Shown piece after piece: positions 45,510 to 58,843 of a stretch of 64,000 nt of DNA. A program made the translations under genes and the position numbers. The stretch covers positions 83,329,855-83,393,854 of the forward strand of contig CM054118.1 in NCBI GenBank assembly GCA_028673005.1, written 5' to 3'. The notes beneath the pieces were generated by a model, which worked only from the letters and a program-made list of their open reading frames with translations, searched no databases and was not told the DNA's origin. This DNA comes from Tanypteryx hageni. Its lineage: Eukaryota; Arthropoda; Insecta; Odonata; Petaluridae. How positions within the stretch are numbered: the stretch's first letter is position 1; each line of letters starts with the position of its first letter.

Positions 45510-48500
45510 AAGTTTTATTTAAATAAAAGAACGGGTAAACCGTAGTTTCCAAATTTTAAAACAGAATTATCATGAGTGCCTCATAGAAATTCAAATTAGA
45601 CCAAAAACTAATGGAAATTTATCAGCCTAAAAATATCGAATACATAAAAAGGCACAATATCTTTTTATAAATTAATTTGAGATATTATGTTAAAATTACA
45701 TCTTTTTTCACGAATGTTAAACGACAAAGACGTCATTTATCTGTCTATATAAAACCCTTTGCCTGTGGACTTGTGCAAGTTTGCTCTTGAACTCCTCCTA
45801 TAGTACTTGGACAATTTAAAATCGTTGTGCTTCATTTGAAAGGTGATGTATGGGAATAAAAGTATGGTAGGTTTTAAATTTTGTGCATATAGGAGAGGTT
45901 TGATCGAAGGCGCCTCCTCATCTTTAATAAGAAATTCTCGGGAGTTTGTCCAGGACACTTCAAATTCTCTTTTTCAATTTACATGCCGAATTATTATTAT
46001 ATATATTATATATATAATTATTATATGCAGAACCATATTTATTACCCCAAAAATGCCTATTTTTTCTATAACAATACAAATTACGAATGGTATAATAACA
46101 TGTATTATTTCCTCCGTTTGTATATTCATATTCTATTTGTTAATTTTTACCCAAGCAAAATATATGACATCGAGTTTAACGTATCGATATAATTTTAAAA
46201 AAATTATAATTCACCAATATTCTAATGAAATATTTGTTTCAGAACTGATGTATAATTGAATTTATTATGACACTGACATTCAAATATTCCATTTCATATT
46301 TCAATGCTATTAAGAGATATTTTTGGGATTATTTTAAGGCTAATTTTTGTCTAGAATTTATTTGCATTAATAATTTATAAAGTCGAATCTAACAAAACAA
46401 AAGCTACCGAGTTATTTGTTAAGAAGCGAGAACCAATTCCCATCTGAAAAGATATATTATGTAACTTTACCGCAAATTTAAAAGTCATGAGGAAATCGTT
46501 ACTGAAAGCATTGATTTTCCATTTTATTTTATGGAAGTGACATTAAATTAAGGGTTTTTCGCAACCTTCGGCCTCTCCTGTCGGTACGGTTTCGATGCTA
46601 ATGCAGAATTTAATTTTAAGAGGAGGTCGGATTAAGCTAGAGAAAATGTTGACAAAAAATAGTGCATTTATCACTGTGAAATGTTATTCATATGCATTAA
46701 ATTATTCGTTTACTGCGACTTCCGTAATAGAGTCAAGTTCTTCAATAAAATATCAACGTTATGTGAGACGCAATCACAAGGAATAAACACTTTAGTTAAA
46801 TTATTAGTGTTTCTTAAAATTTGACTGAAAATAATCTTCTTAAATAGCGCAAAAAATTAAAGAAATGTGTTAATAATTTGATATTTGTTAATTATTTGCA
46901 GTCAGATGCTGAATGATTCACTTAATAGTGGTGGTATCCACGTAGCTTCTAAGTGGTGAAGTTTAAATCTGATAAATTATCTATGGAGGATTTGAAGTGT
47001 TCTATACGATATATGATGTCGGCTGCACTGGAATAATTTGGAGGACGTCTGTCTCATTTTCAAATTCATATGTGCCAATTTATTTACGAAGCAATGGAAG
47101 AAACGAATTTGTAGGAAAAAGAGACTCGGATATAAGAATGAAGGAGTTAAATTGAGGAATTCATCTTGCAACCATACAATTTATTTGAGTATATATAGTC
47201 CTAAATATATCTTTGATGGTTTTTTATTCACTATGATATAATTCATGTTGAAAGCTTTTAGTTTGCACAACTATCGATAAAATAATTACACGTATCGAAA
47301 TACTGACTTCGCGATGGACCCTTCGATAGCAAATACTAAATCAAGCGGGGATTGACGCAATCGCTCACCTAGGCAATCGGCATTCTTGCTGACCTCCGTA
47401 AGTTGCTACGCCACATCACATAGCAGAGAAAATGTCTAGTGGCGGATAGTGAACATTCTTATCGCTTTCCACCACTTAATCTATGTACATTTACGCGCTC
47501 AAAGACCATTAAAAGTTTATTGATTAGTAGAAATGATTTATTAAGCTTTCAGTTTTAGGCTAGATGTTTCGTTATTCACACAGCTTTTGGTACGTGGTAT
47601 GCATACGTAACTAGGCGAATAAGGAAAGCCAGCGGGAAAAATGGAATAGTTCTTATATTATGGCACGCTAATCATAATTTATGTTAAAGAAAAACTAAAT
47701 TAATCACGGCCAATATTAGAAATATTATAATAATAATCCAAATCGTAGCGTTTTTGATTACACGTTGCAGCGCGCTGGTCGGAGAAAAATATAAGTAGGT
47801 AATGGTATATATATTTCTGTTGTAGAATGTCAGCCTGGCGCTTATCAAAATTTGTAACAAATTTTAACGTGATTCTTTCCGAATTCAATACATTGTTGAT
47901 ATGGTTTGACTCCGGAGCTCAAACGAATGTAAACTGAAGGGGTGGATAAGTTCCGGCTCCCGGAGCCATTGGCGAGCGTAATATATTTTCGTTTTGCAAC
48001 TTTAATACATCTTAATACGCTAATATATTCAGGAAAATCCCACTAGTGACTACAGTAATAGAATTAAGTACGAAAAGATCTTCAACTTACGCCATAATGC
48101 TAATTCGAGCAAACTGTTTCCATGCTTCTAATCTGACTGTCGAAAATTATTTTTCATGATAAAAATATAAAATCGAGGCTTTAAAAGAAGAAACAGCATG
48201 TTTAAAAAAATAATCTAAAAATAGCAAAATTTTAAAATAATTTATAAATTTCGATGGAAAATGTAGATAAATGAAAATGTTATTGCTGAAATAATTATGT
48301 TATTCTTAAACTAGCTCAAGTCGATCTTATAATTCTTTTCCCTGGAACGCACTAGGAAAAGAAATCCTCTTTGTGTCCTATTGCTCTCGCACTTTCACCA
48401 AGCGATAGTTTAATAGGTGAAAAACAGTATATTGAATTAATTTAAATATTTGACTCTTTTATCAGAAAGCCACGTATAGACGCGGAAGATTTTATCGAAG

Positions 48501-48869
48501 CTTGACAAATTATCAAAAGCAACTGAATTATCAATCCCATGCAAATCGTTTAAAGAGTATATATTAATATTCCTTCCATTAATAGTAATCTAAACTAAAG
48601 AACCTGTAGGTGGAAGTAACAATGATTAGCACAGAAGTTATGCGAAAATTTACAACTTTTGTAGAAAGTATTTCAAGGGTACGGTGTGCGATATAATGAC
48701 AGAGATTGTGAACATAACTGTTTCCTCATCACTAAACCGGAAATTTGATTTCCTGATGTGTAACAGAATATTTTATCTGTTCATCCATTTTTAAAGTGGC
48801 ACTTATTCAGTAATTATTAAAATCATATGCGCAAAAAATCATATCAGATATATCGAATTATAAATAATC
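45508..48869. other. AT-rich DNA, nothing recognised
   Basis: The 138-aa frame at 45843-46259 crosses an AT-only low-complexity stretch (about 45990-46026) and has no domain. No gene, RNA or transposon end recognised in 3.3 kb. Confidence 0.4.
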
Positions 48870-49760
48870 GCCCTTATAAAAATAGCGTGTAGTTGGTAGG
48901 TTATTGATCATTTCCTGCAACTCCGCTACTTAGATGTGTGAGAAATGGGAACAAACACAACGCTTATGTTTGGTTATTTTCGTTTTGTTTACCTTGACAA
49001 CTTAGAACTATTGATAATGATTTATTTTGTTTTGTGAAGGTGATGATTAAAATATGTAATAAGTGACAAATGTTACGATTTTTATATACAGAGGCCGATT
49101 TAACATCGAAGTAGGTAGCATTATTCAAGATATATGCATTCTCCTTACGCGTGGGAGAAATGTAATAAACACAGCACTTATATTTTGGTTATTTTTATTT
49201 TATTTGCCGTAACGACAGAGATTGGTTACGCATGAAAGTAATTAGAATTTGGTAAGAAGGCTATTTTTATTCCGCTATTGAAGATAAATTAATTTTGTCA
49301 AATTAAGGTATTGACAGATATTGTGAATTGAAGTTCGCAAAAAGTAACAAATGTTCCGTTTGTTATTTACAGAGACTGGTAAAGCATGGAAGCATTTAGA
49401 ATTAGACAGTAGGGAATTTTTATGCATACCGTTGAGAAGAATTTATTTTATCGAGTGTAGGCTATGATAGATATTGTAGATTACAACGACTTACAGAAAA
49501 AGGTAAATCATAAGTCAAATATGGTATACATTTTTTCCAGAAATACATGACAAGTGACAGATTTTACGTTCGTTATATACCGAGACGCTTTCCCATTGTA
49601 ATAATTAAAACAGGTAATTTTTATTCACGTTATTGAGAATAATTACTTTATCGAATGGAAGTTATGATAACACATTCAGATATCACATTTTGAAATAATA
49701 TTGGAATGTGCGATTCAAATTGAAATACGTTACAAGTGATAAATGCAAAGTTTCTCGGTG
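48870..49760. repeat. Degenerate tandem repeat, period about 210 bp
   Basis: Motif pairs recur about 210 bp apart. GAGAAATG with a nearby AACACA...CTTAT and TTGGTTATTTT...GTTT is at 48942 and 49153. GAGAC preceded by TTATATAC or TTATTTAC is at 49372 and 49581. AAGTGACAAATGTTACG-like blocks occur near 49061, 49346, 49552 and 49733, and TTATTGA(G)A-like blocks follow. The copies are heavily diverged, so this is an old array. Confidence 0.55.
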
Positions 49761-50119
49761 AAATTTATATCTTAATCATCTGTTTCCTTTTGACAAAAAT
49801 ACAGCGTAGTTATTCACAATATCGGCAATTATATGCTTAAACAGTTATCTAGAAAATCCCGTCATACCTTGTATACGTTAATATTAAATGCTATTTATTG
49901 CTTTAGATACACCAACCATGAAAAAGTTTTAAAATCACATGGAAATTCTTAGATCTCGGTTTAAAATTCATTGTGTTGAGTGTTATTTCTTAAATTAAAT
50001 CATGGGGAACAGATTTGATAAAGACACCCATTACCTCGGCACCTCCTTACTTCGATTTTGCTATGATTTATATGTAGGTTCCCCGATGAATAATTTCAAC
50101 GGGCAATTATTCTAGTGTT

Positions 50120-50470
50120 AATTGGTTGGTTGGTGATCATTTTAAATCGTTTATATCTCAGAAATGGTTAAAGACAATAGTTCAAAATTTTCCAGAAAAG
50201 CTTGACTCGCATATTAAAAGTGATTGACCAACAAATATTTGAAAAAAGTCTCGGGTTCGACTCCAGGGGATCATTTTTATTCCTCATAAGGTAACACGTA
50301 AAAATACACTTTTCGACGTGCAGGATTTTCATAACTTGGAAATTAAATTTAGACATAATTGACGTACGATCTTTGGATCTAGACCATTCTAAAAAACATT
50401 TTGATGATTTTTATTCTATTCGTCTTTTTTCGCCTTTGGACTGAAACCGCTCATGTTAATCGTTTGAATG
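50120..50470 (+). repeat. Interspersed repeat R2, copy 1
   Basis: Begins with TTGGTTGGTTGGTGATCA. A GGGTTCGACTCCAGGGGATC block follows, then TTATTCCTCATAAGGTAACA, GACGTGCAGGATTTTC and TTCTATTCGTCTTTTTTCGC. It aligns collinearly with 51185-51720. Its layout parallels R1. Confidence 0.7.
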
Positions 50471-50630
50471 ATATTATATTTTGTGAAAATCTTGGCATTT
50501 TAACGGAATGTTGCCTTTCTTACCAATTACATTGTTAAACCTCGCAATTTTATTGTTACTTCAATCCATATAGGTTTAAGCATGATTTTAAGGCTTTTAT
50601 TATGAGTTGGAGAGAAAAACTGAAGGAAGA

Positions 50631-50797
50631 AATAGGTGGGAAAACTCTTTAAGCCATAAAATTTATAACAACCCGATGCATTTCGTCCACTAAGTGGGCA
50701 TCTTCAAGGGCGTACTTCACACGACAGTGACTGAAAGTGGGCGAAATGCATCGAGTTCTTATAAACTTTTATGGCTTAAGGAGTTTTCCCACCTATT
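50631..50797. repeat. Palindrome resembling a folded-back Penelope-like terminal repeat
   Basis: The left arm starts AATAGGTGGGAAAACTCTTT and continues with AAGCCATAAAATTTATAACA and CGATGCATTTCG. The right arm is its near-perfect inverse (CGAAATGCATCGAG, TTATGGCTTAAGGAGTTTTC, CCACCTATT). The minus strand of the left arm contains CTTGAAGATG-CCCAC-TTA-GTGGA-CGAAATGC, a layout much like the CTGAAGA...GAAA core of PLE hammerhead motifs. It lies between the two R2 copies. Confidence 0.6.
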
Positions 50798-51184
50798 TAA
50801 ATCAGCCATAAGTTAATCAAGCCACCAACCTTTATACTGAAGAAAGAGGAAATGATTTTCATAGCAATCAATGTAAACAACATTCGTTGAGTAATTTTCA
50901 AGAAGGAATACCTAAAAAGTTGAAATTATATTAAAAAGGATTAAAAATCGTGATAATGAGCTAAATTAAATATTGCTGAAAGAGAAACGTTATGAAAATC
51001 TGAGGAATGTGCAGGACGTTTCAATAAACAATCCGAGTATGGAAAGTTTTTATGGGGTGAAGGATTGCGCGATAGGTTACGGGAGTTGGGTAGAAGAATG
51101 GAGGACTTGAGGAGGGTTTGGGAAATAGGGAGATAAAGAGAGGATTAAAAGAATAAAAGCATCACAAAAATAATAGAAGGCTAT
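50798..51184. other. AT-rich spacer, nothing recognised
   Basis: Includes one more copy of the ATTTAAATCAGCCATAAGTT flank next to the palindrome. No gene seen. Confidence 0.35.
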
Positions 51185-51720
51185 GTTGCCCGTCCGTTGA
51201 TCTGACGATGAGTGTCAAGCTACTAAAACGCAAATAACTCGATCAAGGATGTAGATAGAAAATTGAAATTTGGCAGACATAAGCAATTTGAATATAATAA
51301 CGCTTTTCAGAAAGAAAATCCTCGAGAAATTCCCGAGTTCGCCTCCAGGGTAATATTTTGATTCTTCGTAAGATAACTCTCAAAAATCGACTTGAGTAGT
51401 GCAGGAGTTTCTTCTTTTTGAAATTAAAAATGGAAAAACTTGACCTGTTGGACTTGGACTATTTTAACGAAAAATTTATCAAGTCACTTATTCTATTAAC
51501 ATTTTCCAAAATCGCTCTAATCGAGCATTTAAGTCACATGTAATTGTCAAAACTGGACGTCCAGTCTTTTAGAAATTAAAATTTGAAAAAGCTGACCTAC
51601 GATTATTTATTCTATTTATCTAGGATCTTATTCTATTCATCTTCTTCCGCTTACAGCTTGAAATCGCTCATATTAATAAATAATATTTTTGGTGTAATAT
51701 TTTCATTTTAACTACAACTA
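51185..51720 (+). repeat. Interspersed repeat R2, copy 2
   Basis: Starts near GCCCGTCCGTTGATCTGACG and carries CGAGTTCGCCTCCAGGGTAA, TTCTTCGTAAGATAACTC, GTGCAGGAGTTTC and TTCTATTCATCTTCTTCCGC. It is collinear with copy 1 but has an extra internal segment (about 51440-51600) containing a second TGACCT...GGACT-like part. Confidence 0.7.
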
Positions 51721-52727
51721 CTTTGACGACAACGTAATTGACAATACACGAGCTCAGAATGTTGTCTCAAGGTTAAATGCCTTCCCCTCTTGCCCTCCCC
51801 TAACTCAAAATTTGTTTATCTTGAAAACCGACTGCCGCGAGAACAAAATCATTATAAATAGTGATAGTTAAAATAATTTATTTAAAGTTGAAAATTAAAA
51901 TTCCGTTTTTAATTAATTTGAATCCGTCATTTTTGAGAGGCAATATAGTAGTCAATTTATAAAAACGAAAGTCACCTATTCATGCGAAACCCCGACAATT
52001 AAGCCGCCGTTTTACTTTTCTGAAATCGCAGCGCCGGATTCGCTTCATGGCGACAGCGACCTTATTTCGAGAATTCGTGATGCGCGAGGGAGAGCAAACG
52101 AATCTGGATTCAACGATAACGAAGAAATTAAGCGCAAGGGCTACAGAAAATGGAGCAAATAGAAACTCTGCTGGGAGAAAGCTGGAGAAAGTCACGCGTG
52201 AGGAAAACCGTTTAACGGTAACGATGCCGAATTTCCGAGTCATTACTGAAATTCTTACGAAAATATTAACTTAAGCCATATCAAAATATATAGACATCTT
52301 AAATTATGGCACGCTTACTCTCGAACCTGGAAAATTACGTATTAGTGGGCACACGGAAACAATAAAATTAAAAATTTATCGACACCTCTGCTTTGAGGCA
52401 ATAGTTTTTGTCATTAGGAAAAAGAAATTTTCTTAATATTCTAATATTGAAATTGTACTTCTCGTACAAACTGGAGTACGGAGTCGATTAATGTTTTTAA
52501 TAGAACTGCGACTCTTTGTCAAGTGATGATAATTATACTTTTTTGACTAGGAATAGGTTTATCCTTATTTGGTTTCGTGTTAGGAATTGTTTAACTGACC
52601 TTAAAAACCTTAATTTTAAATTCCTCTTATCCATTCACTTTACATATTTTTAGACTTTTGTAAAGCAGAAGTAAATGATTCCAGCAGTTTTCAAAAGTAC
52701 GTCTTTGAAAAACGGAATAGATTGAAA
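51721..52727. other. AT-rich DNA, nothing recognised
   Basis: Short frames at 51980-52274 on both strands show no motif. Confidence 0.35.
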
Positions 52728-52774
52728 TATATATATATATGTGTGTGTATGTGTATGTGGGTGTGTGTGTTTGT
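52728..52774. repeat. (TA)n(TG)n microsatellite
   Basis: ATATATATATATATGTGTGT followed by imperfect (TG)n. Confidence 0.9.
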
Positions 52775-55700
52775 GCCAGCGTTATCTTACATATCCTGAT
52801 CAGAGCATAATATCTGGGGGAGTTAAGGAAAGTCTTAGAGGTTATCGGATACAGTGTCGAGAAAAATTGTTTCCTAGGATTTCAGTTGCTTAATTAAGTA
52901 CTTGGAATTAACAAAATGCAGATCAATTTTGATCCAAAATATTTTATATAGCTTTACAAGTTTTGTAATTTTTATCTGCTACATTATGAAAGGATCGGGC
53001 CAGTTCAACAAATTCCATCGCTATGGGGCCGAAATGGCGTTACGTATCTTTCAGGAAGTGGATTAAATTATTTCGGTTGCAATGGTAATCCCGTTTCCTC
53101 CGTTGGGTTGCTTTGCTACTACATATTATATCTTTCGAATTTAATATTGCAATTAGTTAAACAACGCCGTTGATCAGTGAACCTTTATCGTCCATCAATT
53201 CGCTTCCAAGAGAATATTAAAAAGTCTCGCCGAGTTATCCTTTTTTCTAACGAGACTATTTCTTACACAGGAGATGACTGATACTTGGAAAATTCAAAAA
53301 AATATAAATCGAAACCGCGGTAAAACTTTTTGGCTAATATCAGGTGCGTTACGCAAGGTAATTTTGTTGTGTGACAGTTTCAGTATGTTTATCCGACTAG
53401 GTGCAAATGATGAGTGGATTTCGGTTAATTTTCGAATTGCATGAGCTCGATTAAATCCACACGACCAAATTCAATTTTAGTGGAACTGAATAATTTGAAG
53501 TCACTTAGCACGAGGCTCTTAATTTGAACTCTTGAAACAGCACCACCCTGTTGGAATAAACATTGATATAGCATTGGGTACAACCACAATATAAACTGGA
53601 AATTTTCGCAGTCAGATTCTTTGAGAGGTGCAAAAATAAACATTTTAATATAAATATATAATCGATCGCAGAGAAATCACCATTTGAATTTTAGTGAATA
53701 ACCACTGAGGAGAGATACTTTTAACTATAACTCACATCCGGTTTTCACAACCCGTTTTTGGCCATTAGACCCCTTGAACACTGAAGAAATTTCAACAGAA
53801 AATGAATATGTACGTATATATGTATGCAGAGCCATGCCGATAGGTTAAGCGGCGAGACGACCGCCCTAGGTGCCTCTCAAAGGGGGGACCAAAGTTTGAT
53901 TATAATGAAAATCTTTCCATAAGCGTTCCTTTATTCCAAAAATACCATTTTACCATGTTTTTGGGACGCGCTCTAACATTATTGTAACGGAATTTCTTCG
54001 AGAAGTTTAAACTTATCTTTATAGTTTGAACTTCATCACATTTCCAGTTCGCAACACGTATCTTCTTGAGCCCCATGTGGCTCTTTAAGGGCCCAATTAC
54101 TACCTTTTGGCTGAATTTCTGAAGTAGGCAGCCGAATCAAAGGCCCGACGCGTTTTCTACGGATAGTTGCGCCTCCAGTCCATTTCAAGGTTAGGAGAGC
54201 AAGCAAGAAGTCTGGTTGAAAATTCAAGCTGAATGTTTACTACATGCATTCGTGTGAGTCTTGCTATAGCTACTCTCGTTTAGGGTCATTGCGTGCCTCC
54301 TTGGAGGATCCTTTTATACCTTGATCGAAATCACTAAGTGACACTTGGAGGAAGAATATTTTTGTCTAAATGGGCCGATATGCCTTTTCAATACCATCTA
54401 CCTGCCTTTCATTAAAATTTCTCTAAGATCTGCTAAATTAGTAAGCACACGGTTCTGTGTATTATCGCTCTTGTGCTGTCGTAAAAGCGGCTGTTGTGCA
54501 ATATATTTTATTTTATTCTAGTTATTTCGCAATTAAATAAAATATATTTAATTTCAGCAAAGCTAACTTCTCACGTTACTATTTTACTGTCGATTGTTCT
54601 CCACAGCTTGACCGCATTTTATATTAGCAGATATTTTGCAATATTGTTTTTTTCAAGTTTGTCGTTGAAAAATTTATATAAATTTTTGTTAAACATATTT
54701 ACTTCTAGATAATTACATGCTTTGCAGGGAACTTTGAAAGAAAATTTACAATCTCTCATATGTGTATCAAAATTGGCATCGCAAATATTCACAGCAAACA
54801 TTTCAGCTTAGACCTTAGTTTTACTTTGGTGTTTTAAGTCATAACATATTTTACCATTCTCTTTTTAAACGAATAAAATAAGATATCCGCAGATGTATTT
54901 ATTGTTTCCTTTTAAATATTATTGCATCCTAAAAGATATAATCACACACCTAGGCTTACATATTTAAATTTGCAAAGCAAACCTGCATTGATTGACTGTA
55001 TTTAACCAAATTTAAACTAATTAAGAATGTTTGGTAACTATCGGTATGGAGCTGTATGTCAATCCTTAATGACTACAGAAGTATTTACAACATCTTGATA
55101 AAGGACTATATAGGTGAACTATAATTTTGAAATTTAATTTTATATTTCCGATTAGCTGCAATTTACCTATAAATATTGATTATTTCGAGAAATATAACAA
55201 AACATTTGTCAAAGCATTGAAAAAACTGAAAATGTAGCTCATTACTTTTATTATTTTATTTGTTATTAGTCATCAAATATTGACTATGAAAGGCAAAATG
55301 AAAACGTTATTATGGAATTGAAAGTATAAAAAAATCGGTTCTTTTTGAATATCTGATTGACTGCGAAGTTAGCTCCTTTTCTCTGCATTATATTATAAAT
55401 AAACGACAGAAGTCGGATAACACAGTACGCATACTACGGCTGCAAAACGTTTTACTCGGAAAGTTTAGACAGCTAGTCCAAATTAAATGGAGGAGGAATA
55501 TTAAAAGATACATAGTTAAACTAACGGGTAGTCAACTCCTAATTCCTGCAGAGGAATAGAAGTCTTCGACCCCATATGGTTAGTTTTCAGAAATTACGCA
55601 CTAATTTTACAATATTTCTATATAGACCACATTATTTGCGAACATTTCCCTTTCCTGCCTTACTTCACGTTCTCCTTCATTCTCATTAGCATAAACCAAA

Positions 55701-56340
55701 GGCATTATTAACTTCACGAGTTCACTAGCCAACAAAACAAGATACAGTTATTTTCCTTCGATAATGGAAATTTTCAGTAATTTTTTGGCCAAATCCTGAT
55801 TCAAGATAACTATGCGCTACAATTTATGTAATAGTCGATACGATCATTGGCCCCGCTTTAGAAAATTTGACCGACATATGGATGGCTTCATTTCATGAAT
55901 GCAAGGTTATGAATGATCAACTGTCTTCTAAAATGTATATAAATTTTTAATCTACTTTTAACTAAAGCCTTGCGTTCATTTTAATCACCATCAAATTATG
56001 GTACATCCTGATCATAAATTGTACGCACACCAACATTCGTTTCGATCATTTGTCTTTGGTTGCGAAGATCGTAATGCCTTTAAACCGAAGCTGATAGCAA
56101 GTGGAATCGAAGGGAAAGAAAAAACGTCTTCCTACCTTTGATGCGGTATAAATTTTCCAGCGGTGAGAGAAGGAATTCTCACGCGGCGAAAGAGATTCCT
56201 CTTGACACACTCAAACGAACGCACACACGGCACTTCATCACAAAATGACCATATCACATCACAATTTGGTGCTCACGAAGTAAAAGGCGAGCAAAAGGGA
56301 GGGATTCACAGCACCTGGAATGGGAAAAGGCATGAAACTC
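52775..56340. other. AT-rich DNA, one possible old transposon fragment
   Basis: At about 53826 the sequence CAGAGCCATGCCGATAGGTT, followed by GCCCTAGGTGCCTC, looks like the start of a common insect DNA-transposon repeat. Near 54165-54185 a GTTGCGCCTCCAGTCC stretch could be part of it, but no matching terminus or target duplication was found. Nothing else is recognised. Confidence 0.3.
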
Positions 56341-56585
56341 ACAATTTACGCTTAATTACGTCTGAGTAAGGCATCTTTTTTCTTAATTGTTGGAGCTTTG
56401 TGGTTATATCCAATATCAGGAGACCACAGTTTGAGTTAATTTCTGTTCTTTGTAGTCAAAATTTTTCTCGCAGTTCCTTAAAATATTTATTATCATTTGA
56501 CCTGGCATGTTAACATATTTGGAATTTTTAGAAATATTATAGGTATGGCGAAAGTTATTTGGCGGCCACATAAGATTTTTTTTAA
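56341..56585 (+). repeat. Interspersed repeat R3, copy C (3' part only)
   Basis: Matches the last third of R3 copies A and B: ACAATTTACGCTTAATTACG, TTTTCTTAATTGTTGGAGCT, GTTTGAGTTAATTTCTGTTC, TATTTGGAATTTTTAGAAAT and GGCGGCCACATAAGATTTTT. The 5' part is absent. Confidence 0.8.
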
Positions 56586-58449
56586 TTGTATTATTTTGTA
56601 GTTTAAATTCGAATAGTTAACTCGGACATAAGCGTCAATTGGCGTTACCAATATAGGGCATTTATATCGTATCAATTAAATACAATCTCGGCTACTATCA
56701 AACGGATTCCAATGAAATCGGCGATTTCCATCGCCTGCAATATTTTTATTTTATAGGAATGTATGCATTAATTCCCTATAATTGACAGCGAAAATTGTTT
56801 TTCATTATCATTGGAATTAATAATTTGAAAGTTATCACAGAAGGTATAATAAGAAAACTTCTATAACAATTCTTTAATTTCGACCAAAATACATATGTTA
56901 ACTTCTTCCTCCCTTAAATACCTATATGTACATTTTACTTTCTCTTCAAGTGAACTTTTGTAAGCATCAATTAAGCCAATCATACTTATTAGATTATAAC
57001 AACACTTTCCATGTCATACATTTTTTGTCGCGCAAAATCGATTTCAAAGTCCCGGAACTCATTTTGTTTCGTAAGTTTGACTTAAAAATATTCACGTGAC
57101 AAATTAGACCCACAAAATCAGCCTTGCATGGGATAACTTATGGTTAAGCTAAATTTTATTTTATCTTCAAACTTCTTTCCATCCCTAAAGCTTGCAATTC
57201 CTGCCAAAGGTTTTAATGTATTTGATATTCATGTCCGCATAATATGATACAGTTTCTTCCACTGAGTATTAATTAGAGTGAAATAACTATATTTTAAAAG
57301 TGATTCCATCGATTGTTTATTATAATTATTTGATAAAAAATATAAAGTTGCCAAATTTGTCAATAAAGGATGCGGGAAAAATTTATTTATTTGGACAAGG
57401 TGGGAAGACAATAAATATTGCATACCATTAAGCATTACATTAAAAATTAAATTGTTTTCATTACTTGGTATTATTTTCAAATCATACTCAATTTTTTTGT
57501 CTTCACTTAGAAACCCGAACATCGCCGGGTACTTTCAGCTAGTAAAATATTTTCATGAATAATAAATTATCTCGTCATTTAAAATAATATAAATAGCAAG
57601 AAGTTTGGGAAATTTCCCCCAAAAGTTCATATCTTATAATAAAATCCAACTTATTTAGAAATGACATATAATCGGATAGATATAATGATCAAATAATTAT
57701 AAAGTTACGTGATTATGATATTGCCTATATTTGAAATGTTAGGTATTCGTCGACGGGGTCAATTTCTATGCTTAGTCTGGTGGAATATAGGAATGGAGGA
57801 ATTCCTGCTGTAAACGCAGTGTAGATAGATATAGAGCCTTATTTAAAATATATAGCCGAATGACTGCTAAAATTGCATTAAATTTGGTCAGCAATGTTAA
57901 ATCACTGTACAACATCAATTTAATTGTTCGTTGCTTTATTACCTATAACAAGTTATATCTTTGGTCTGAAAAATCTTAACTAAGTATTTTGTAATATTTT
58001 TAGTGTAACTTAGCATAAAGTCAACAGTAAACAGAATATCAATCTCACGAATTTATTAAGTAATAATTCGTTTTAGGAATTCCACTTGCAAAGAGTTAAT
58101 ACCTTAACGAATGGGCATTTTTTTAGGGTTTTCTCACAAATTATATTCATAAACGTTTTTTTATACGCTGTACATACATTTGCGATACGCTATCCTTATT
58201 TGCTCGTGGAGGAAAGCTTCCTCCTTCACTGGATCCTTTGAAAAACAATCAACCGCATTCCCTCCGCGTTCATTTTTATCTAAAGTGGTCTTATCATGAT
58301 CCGGAAAGCTTTTAAACAATAAAGAAGGAATTTTTTTACATTAATTTGCTACGCTATCCGCCATCAAACTTTATCAAGGTACAAAATATATAAAGCCTCA
58401 TCCTCGAGGGAATTCATTATTCAACTTCAGAGCTCACTTTAAATTCTTG
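56586..58449. other. AT-rich DNA with one repeat-end signature
   Basis: At about 57513-57543 the minus strand reads ACTAGCTGAAAGTACCCGGC then GATGTTCGGG, a signature close to a widespread arthropod repeat end (CTGAAAGTACCCGGC). The 97-aa minus frame downstream of it (57522-57229) has no recognisable domain. The remainder shows nothing. Confidence 0.4.
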
Positions 58450-58760
58450 CTGCATTGAGGGCTGTGCCGCTGCGGCCTCATCTCCCTCCTCCTCCTTTTC
58501 CTTCCTCCCATGCCTTCTCCATTCTTCCAAGCGCTCTCCCACCTCTACTCCCTCCCTTCTTTCTCCCTCTTTTCCCCTTCTTTTTAGCAACCTGGCCTCC
58601 CTTATGCTCGTCTCATCATTATTTTTCACTTCCCACTTTCGGTTTTCTTCTTGTTTCCTCTTCTCGGATTTGGCGCTGGATATTACTCCTCCCAAAATTC
58701 AAGTGTAAAACAAATTTCATTACTATTTGGACCATTTCCCCCCCCCCTCCCTAATCACTT
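58450..58760. repeat. Pyrimidine-rich tract
   Basis: Plus-strand C+T-rich with a C10 run at about 58739-58748. Associated Ser/Pro/Leu frames are compositional. Confidence 0.7.
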
Positions 58761-58843
58761 CCCCCCGGTTATATCGCATGCATATTTCATCAACATCTCA
58801 TCTTTCCTCTGTTTCCCATCCTCTCTAGCTCCTCCTTTCGCAG

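Noticed and set aside
45843..46259. 138-aa hydrophobic frame that might suggest a mitochondrial insertion (NUMT)
   Set aside because: The Ile/Tyr richness comes from AT-only sequence. I could not match it to any mitochondrial gene block.
53826..54190. Complete hAT element beginning CAGAGCCATGCC
   Set aside because: Only one terminus-like sequence is visible. No matching inverted end or 8-bp duplication was found, so it is left as a possible fragment.
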